Shown here: piece by piece, positions 59,401 through 64,000 of the stretch
Layout: every line of letters begins with the position of its first letter
Position numbering within the stretch: position 1 is the first letter of the stretch
Source: Gonapodya prolifera JEL478
Lineage: Eukaryota; Monoblepharomycota; Monoblepharidomycetes; Monoblepharidales; Gonapodyaceae
NCBI GenBank assembly: GCA_001574975.1
Contig: KQ965746.1
Coordinates: 133,812-197,811, forward strand
Length of the DNA stretch: 64,000 nucleotides
Reading direction: 5' to 3'
Notes under the pieces: model-generated
The model's database searches: none
What the model saw: only the letters and a program-made list of their open reading frames with translations
What the model was told of the DNA's origin: nothing
Made by a program: the position numbers and the translations under genes

Positions 59401-60688
59401 GCGCGGCATCTTCAGTACCTTCGTATCCGTCGTCCTATTACCCGAACTCTGGTGGATATAATCCTCCACCGGCGCCTTCGTACCCCGGCTATCAGCCTTA
59501 TCCATACTCTTCAACACCGGGGTACCCATATTCTAGTCAACCTGGATATGCTCCGACTCAACAACCATTCAATCCTCCGCCAATGGCGTCAAGCCGACCG
59601 GGAAGTTTTGTGCCTGCCCCAATAGCTGCAGAATCTGCAGCAAAGTCGATTGCATCAGGTCCACCTATGGGACAGCCAACCTCCTTTGCTCCTCCGACTC
59701 CACCAACTGCGAACAAAGGTTACCACGATCCTCCGCCCATCGCGCCCCCTCCCAGCCGTTTGACTCCCGCCGCACCCCCGAAACCTGCCGCCCCCAGTCC
59801 TGTTCCAGGCAGATCCACTCCTTCTGGTCCACCCCCTCCTCCCACGAGCTTTTCACCGGTACCTACAACACCTCCATTTAGGAGACCAAGCTCAATGGCT
59901 TTCAGCCAGCCGACAGCTGGTGCCACTTTTGTGCAGCAACAGAACCAGCCACCGTATGGTGCGATTGGGTCGGCACCACCGATGGGGGCTCCTCAGTTCC
60001 CTCCTCCCGGGGGTTCTAGACCTCCATCACAGGCAGGCGCACACCACCACCAATATCCAGGGGCGGCCGGAAGTCCATTACCCCCACCCCCGACTGCAGG
60101 CACACCTCAACCGCAACATTTCCCCTCACCGCCATCGAAGCCCGCGACCCCAACGCAATCAGATTCTAGAAGACATCGTGAGCATGATGTCGGACTTCAC
60201 TTTTCGTGAGCTAATTCTGTTGCATTGAAGCCCCTGGTGATAGGTCCCATATTCCCCCGGAGCAGCGACCCATTGTGGACGTCCTGACGCGTAGTCTCGC
60301 ATTAGCGCGGCAAGTCGGTGGTGTAAGTGCAACTGCACGATGTCTCTGGATCCCAAAGTAACCTTGTACCTGCACAGGCCCCACAAAAACGGGTACTAGA
60401 TGATGCCGAGAAGCGATTCGGGGCATTCTTTGATCAGCTAAACAACGAAGATATCAAAGACCCGTCCTTGGTTCCAAAGAGTCTGGAAATGGTGAAAGGT
60501 GAGGTCTCATTTGTGTTTGCAAATGCCGAATACCAACCTTAAAATATCTGGAACAAACAGCCCTGGATGCACGACAATTTGATGTTGTCATGAAACTCCA
60601 GATGGAGTTAATGACAACCAATTTCGACGCTAGTCATTGGCTGATTGCGGTGAAGCGAATGGTGGACATACTTGTGCGAGCAAGATAA
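56441..60688 (+). CDS. SEC31: COPII outer-coat protein Sec31
   Basis: With Sec13, Sec31 forms the outer cage of COPII vesicles leaving the ER. The start MHVRHLDRTATFAWSPGNH matches Sec31 N-termini. Seven-bladed WD40 repeats follow (R-x-L-AWG, NGELALWDAKAVVEG, VIWDLNNPSTPYHPG, HILATASNNGYSVVWDLKN, LTGHNKGILSVAWCPRDTDLL). One large exon (about 57439-60180) carries the blade that completes Sec13 (WMRRPCSVAWGYGGKLV), the alpha-solenoid ACE domain (ALVTGDFETAVQTCLAADR, LAATLCYLTAGSMEKVLEIW) and a long Pro-rich disordered segment that binds Sec23. Two small exons end the gene with KRFGAFFDQLNNEDI and the helical C-terminus (DVVMKLQMELMTTNFDASHW). Confidence 0.97.
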
Positions 60689-60874
60689 TCACAGTTGTGA
60701 ACTCTGACGCAAACATGGCATTTGTAACGTGACGAAAAGATAGGTTACCAACAATGTGCACTCGCGAGACGAATGATTATTTTTTCCCTGGGACAACGCC
60801 GGCCGAAGAACCTTTGATGCATATTATTAATACAGAAGATCAGATCAGATACAATTTCCATTCACTCTCCAACA

Positions 60875-63064
60875 TCAATTTTCCCCTTCATAACCGCTAG
60901 CGACCCCCGACCTGCCCTCTTGCACCATAGCAGGACTGTCGCCCACCGGTCTTTCTTCGAGACCACGAAACGTCCGCTGATCGAACCGCGAGCCGATCGA
61001 TGCGACAACCTGAGCCACCGCCATTCGGGAGGAATCTCGCAGAACAACATCGCCCTGCAATGGGTTTGCGCCGATGGACTGAGGTTCAACGGAGACGGAA
61101 TTCCCATCGCCCCGACGTGTCTTTTTGAGACCACCAGTAACCAGGGAAAAGTGGGGGGCGGGAGAATCCTCGCTTTGGCTTCGGGGCTTGCCATCAGCGC
61201 GTTGCTTCACTTCTTCCTCCCATGCACGCTCCTTTGTTTCCAAATGCTCAGCCACCGCATCCACCAGCCTTTGCACTCCCTCAAACCCCGTCGTCCACGA
61301 CCCTTGCGCCACAAAATTGTCCGTCAAGCCCGCCAACCCTTCATCCGCTTCGTATTCCCCGCCGTCGCCGTGTCGCAGAGCCAGCGCCACCTCCACTGGC
61401 GTCACCACTGCCCTCCCGACCTCCTTCTCCTCGACTGCCAGAGAGTTCTCCCCGCACGCGGCAAGGACGAAGCAGTCCACGTCGTGGTGCAGGTTGGCCA
61501 GCTTGGTGGGCGTGGGGCGCCCGAGGCTGAGGACGTAGTGCTTACGTCGAGCGGCGCGGAAGAGGCGGAGAAGAGAGCGGAGGAGGGGGAGAGAGTGGGC
61601 TAGGATGATAAGGGGGAGCGAGGAGCCAGCGAATATAATGAATGGAAGAACCCTTGGCATGGTGATGAATGCTTTCGTCGCCTTCCACGTCCGGTGCCCA
61701 CAAATTACTCAGATATCAAACATCGTCATTCTATATCGGACGGCTATTCCTATCAATGTTTTCGATTTGTTTGATGTCATCCTCGAAACGATGGGTGTGC
61801 AGGAGTTCACAACAAACGTGCTTTTTTTAAGCTGTCCCCGCTTTCGGGATGACCAGAAAGACCGCAACATCGCCCTGTAGAAACTCACCACTTCCAGCAG
61901 CACCAATAACAACACCAAACACATCAGCGTCGCGTGCGCGTTGCACCGCGCGGTATCGGCGAGCGAGGAGGCGATTGACGCCAGCGGATTCGAGGCGGGG
62001 AGGGCCTAAGGGGGGTGCGTAGGATGTGATCTGACGGGAGTGGGAGTGTGACTACACTGAAGAGGTGTTGGTGGAGAGGAGGGAGTCTGACGAACCTCAG
62101 ACCGTGCGTTCTCCATGATCAAGTGGGTCAAGGCGAGACTTTCGGGACCGATGTAGAACACGCGCTGCCCCTCGGGAAAAGAGCGGTCGAGTTTGGGTGA
62201 GAGTTCAGATCCTGAAATGGCATTCGGAAGGCCGTATGAAGGAGGGATGGTGTGGGGGTGGACGGAGTACCCCCGGGATGTCAGGATGGAGGCAAGTGGA
62301 GCTAGAGAGGAACATATGCCATAGTTGGTACAGGGTGACTCCATCATATGTCGAACATCACTCACCAAGATTGTGCTCGTAAGACACGTCGGCAACGAGA
62401 GCAATGGTGTCTTTCGGCCCGCTTTGCTCTTGAGCTTCTTGATCATTCGTCGAGGCATAGTATGTGGCAAACGCGTCGGCGCACTTTTCGAGATCCAAAT
62501 GTCGCTTGCCAAACACAAACAGCGTGGGTGTTGCGGAGGGTCTAGATTGGAACGATAAGGATACAAGGAACGTAGGCATCGGGTCAGTTCTATCACCCGA
62601 AAATGAAAGTGGGCGGCAATGTTCGACTCACAGACTCAGACAGGAATGGCCGTAATGGACGATTAGATCGGAATCGACGTGTTTCGCAGCGACTTCGTCA
62701 ACGCAGCACGATCCGTAAGTGGAGTCTGCGAGAATAAAGCAAGATGCAGTCGTTGGGAACCGAGCCTTCAGTCGTTCCACAAGTCGTGGTGCGTGTGCCA
62801 GCAGTTCATCGGGAAACTGTAGGGCTATCTTGGGAAAAGCGCAAAGAGAGAGGTGGCAGCGTCGGTGAAAATGGATGAAAGGTGGGGAGACGAGAGAGTG
62901 CGCACCTTTGACGCGTTGAGAGTGGAGACCACATCGACCGTGCGAGACAGCTCGAAGAATTGGTCGAACGAGTCATCAGACTGCAGAGAGGGGAGCGCGG
63001 AGTTGTCGATTGCCTGGATCGGCAGGGCGTACAGATCTGTCGCATCGGATGAAAACGCAGACAT
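60875..63064 (-). CDS. DPH2: Diphthamide biosynthesis protein 2 (Dph2)
   Basis: Partner of Dph1 in the first step of diphthamide synthesis on elongation factor 2, a non-classical radical-SAM iron-sulphur enzyme. Exon 1 (62906-63064) has [21 protein letters not shown]. Exon 2 (62632-62828) has [37 protein letters not shown], which holds a cluster cysteine, and [12 protein letters not shown]. Exon 3 begins after a gatag acceptor with TDPMPTFL and includes [13 protein letters not shown]. The last exon has [51 protein letters not shown] and the end [14 protein letters not shown]. All are family positions. It converges on SEC31 with 186 bp between stops. Confidence 0.92.
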
Positions 63065-64000
63065 AAGAAGAGAGAGAAAAAAGACTGCGGCCCTGTGAGT
63101 GCTGCGGTCAAGCCCCTCAATCTTTATGAGTGTCAGACTTTACAAATGTACACCCGCTTCAGCTGCAAATCGTCCTTTCCACTCAACCGTTTCGGCGGCA
63201 GTGGAGACGTAGCGTTTTGAACACGTTCTGTGCGGTATCGCTTCATGTTGTTGGACGGTGGGGAGCCCCGTCGTTCGTCTCCAAACCTTCCTGGGAGCAT
63301 TTAACCGCTTTATAGCCAAACGCTTCCGTAAGCTAACTCCTTAACGACAACAGACTCTTTAATGGTACCGGGAATGCCCCCATATAACCCGTCACACTCT
63401 CTGTCGGATCATGTTCACTCGTTAATGGGATTCCGAGTCTGATTTGCGTCGTCATGGAGGCGTGGACAAATAACTTTCAGCTCCCATAAAGGAGGCGTGT
63501 GACGGGGCGTGGGGCGGGGGAACGAGGTGTTGGGTGAATGGGGGTTTCGTGAATAGGGGTTGGGGATTTGTGCTCTTGTACCAGCGTCGAGTGTTGGGCT
63601 GCAGCCGGTGGTGGGTTCTCTGACATACCCATCTGGTGACCAGTGGCGATACGAGCGGCGGTAATAAGGCACCTGTCAGAGCAACCCCCATTCTGTCCAT
63701 TCATCCACTATTGTCCGCCTCTTTCTCTTTCTGTTTTACCACACCATATTTGCATTCAACTTCGATATCGAGTAGGTGTTTTGAGGATGATGCAGAATGT
63801 TGGGAGCACCGAAAGAACAACACTTCTAGAGTTTATGTTTTCCATGCCTCACAAGTTGACATTAGTAGCAGCACTGCAGCAACCATGGCGTTCATTTTAT
63901 TCGTGGTTCGAGACGTTTCCTGGGATTGTGCCCATACATGTTTCGTTTTTTGGCAAGAAGTCGCACAACAGCGAATACCCTCTACCATGCCTCCAAAACC
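63065..64000. other. Terminal region upstream of DPH2, no supported gene
   Basis: The first part must contain the DPH2 promoter. Short ORFs on both strands have no family features. At the very end, ATGs at 63882-63884 and about 63989 (MPPK...) could begin a plus-strand gene running out of the window, but too little sequence is present to support it. Confidence 0.4.

Noticed and set aside
63415-63704. Overlapping minus-strand ORFs near the right end
   Set aside because: Three frames are open together over the same GC-rich stretch with no domain or conserved start, as expected from composition.
1-64000. CRISPR arrays, prophage, insertion sequences or bacterial operons
   Set aside because: Genes are spliced and eukaryotic throughout; no direct-repeat/spacer arrays, transposase domains or terminal inverted repeats were seen.

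Overview
This window is nuclear DNA of a flagellated (zoosporic) fungus, most likely a chytrid. Nearly every gene is split by short GT-AG introns, commonly 50-80 nt. The window carries both a fungal mitoribosomal/recombination protein (mL67/Mhr1) and genes for motile cilia or intraflagellar transport (CFAP58, IFT57, possibly a CCDC180-like protein). Yeasts and mushrooms have lost cilia, so this combination points to Chytridiomycota or a close relative. The exact order cannot be read from the sequence. All family assignments come from reading translations against remembered family features; no database search was run.

Layout: 0-3.6 kb, two tandem NmrA-like NAD(P)-binding genes (-), the first interrupted by a 51-N assembly gap. 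3.9-5.7 kb, a RING protein (-), head-to-head with a NAP/SET histone chaperone (+, 5.8-7.8 kb). 7.8-10.4 kb, gene-poor DNA with small cysteine-rich, possibly secreted ORFs. 10.4-14.4 kb, a 13-exon MCM-like gene that matches MCMDC2, the atypical meiotic MCM. 14.6-19.5 kb, a giant coiled-coil protein ending in two BRCT-like modules. 19.6-23.7 kb, a large coiled-coil protein (-). 23.9-25.7 kb NDUFAF7 (-); 25.8-27.6 kb TRM82/WDR4 (+); 27.6-30.2 kb exocyst SEC6 (-); 30.3-33.4 kb a TFIIIC subunit (-); 33.5-34.7 kb TFG (+); 35.1-39.0 kb a BET bromodomain protein (+); 39.2-42.0 kb CFAP58 (-); 42.1-44.0 kb U2AF1 (+); 44.3-45.5 kb a tail-anchored protein (-); 45.6-46.7 kb mL67/MHR1 (+); 46.7-50.0 kb a coiled-coil/FN3 protein (+); 50.1-51.8 kb IFT57 (-); 51.8-56.1 kb RFC1 (+); 56.4-60.7 kb SEC31 (+); 60.9-63.1 kb DPH2 (-). 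The last 0.9 kb has no supported gene.

The genes mostly serve separate housekeeping pathways: chromatin, splicing, Pol III transcription, COPII and exocyst traffic, diphthamide and tRNA modification, complex I assembly, replication. The order is striking for its density. Six divergent pairs have start codons only 22-143 bp apart, and several convergent pairs have stop codons 21-190 bp apart, so promoters and 3' ends must be shared or overlap.

The most interesting region is 10.4-19.5 kb. There an MCMDC2-like gene with degenerate ATPase motifs lies just upstream, on the same strand, of a coiled-coil/BRCT protein whose coil carries a recurring His-x-x-Cys cassette. I do not recognise that architecture; it is the best candidate here for something undescribed.
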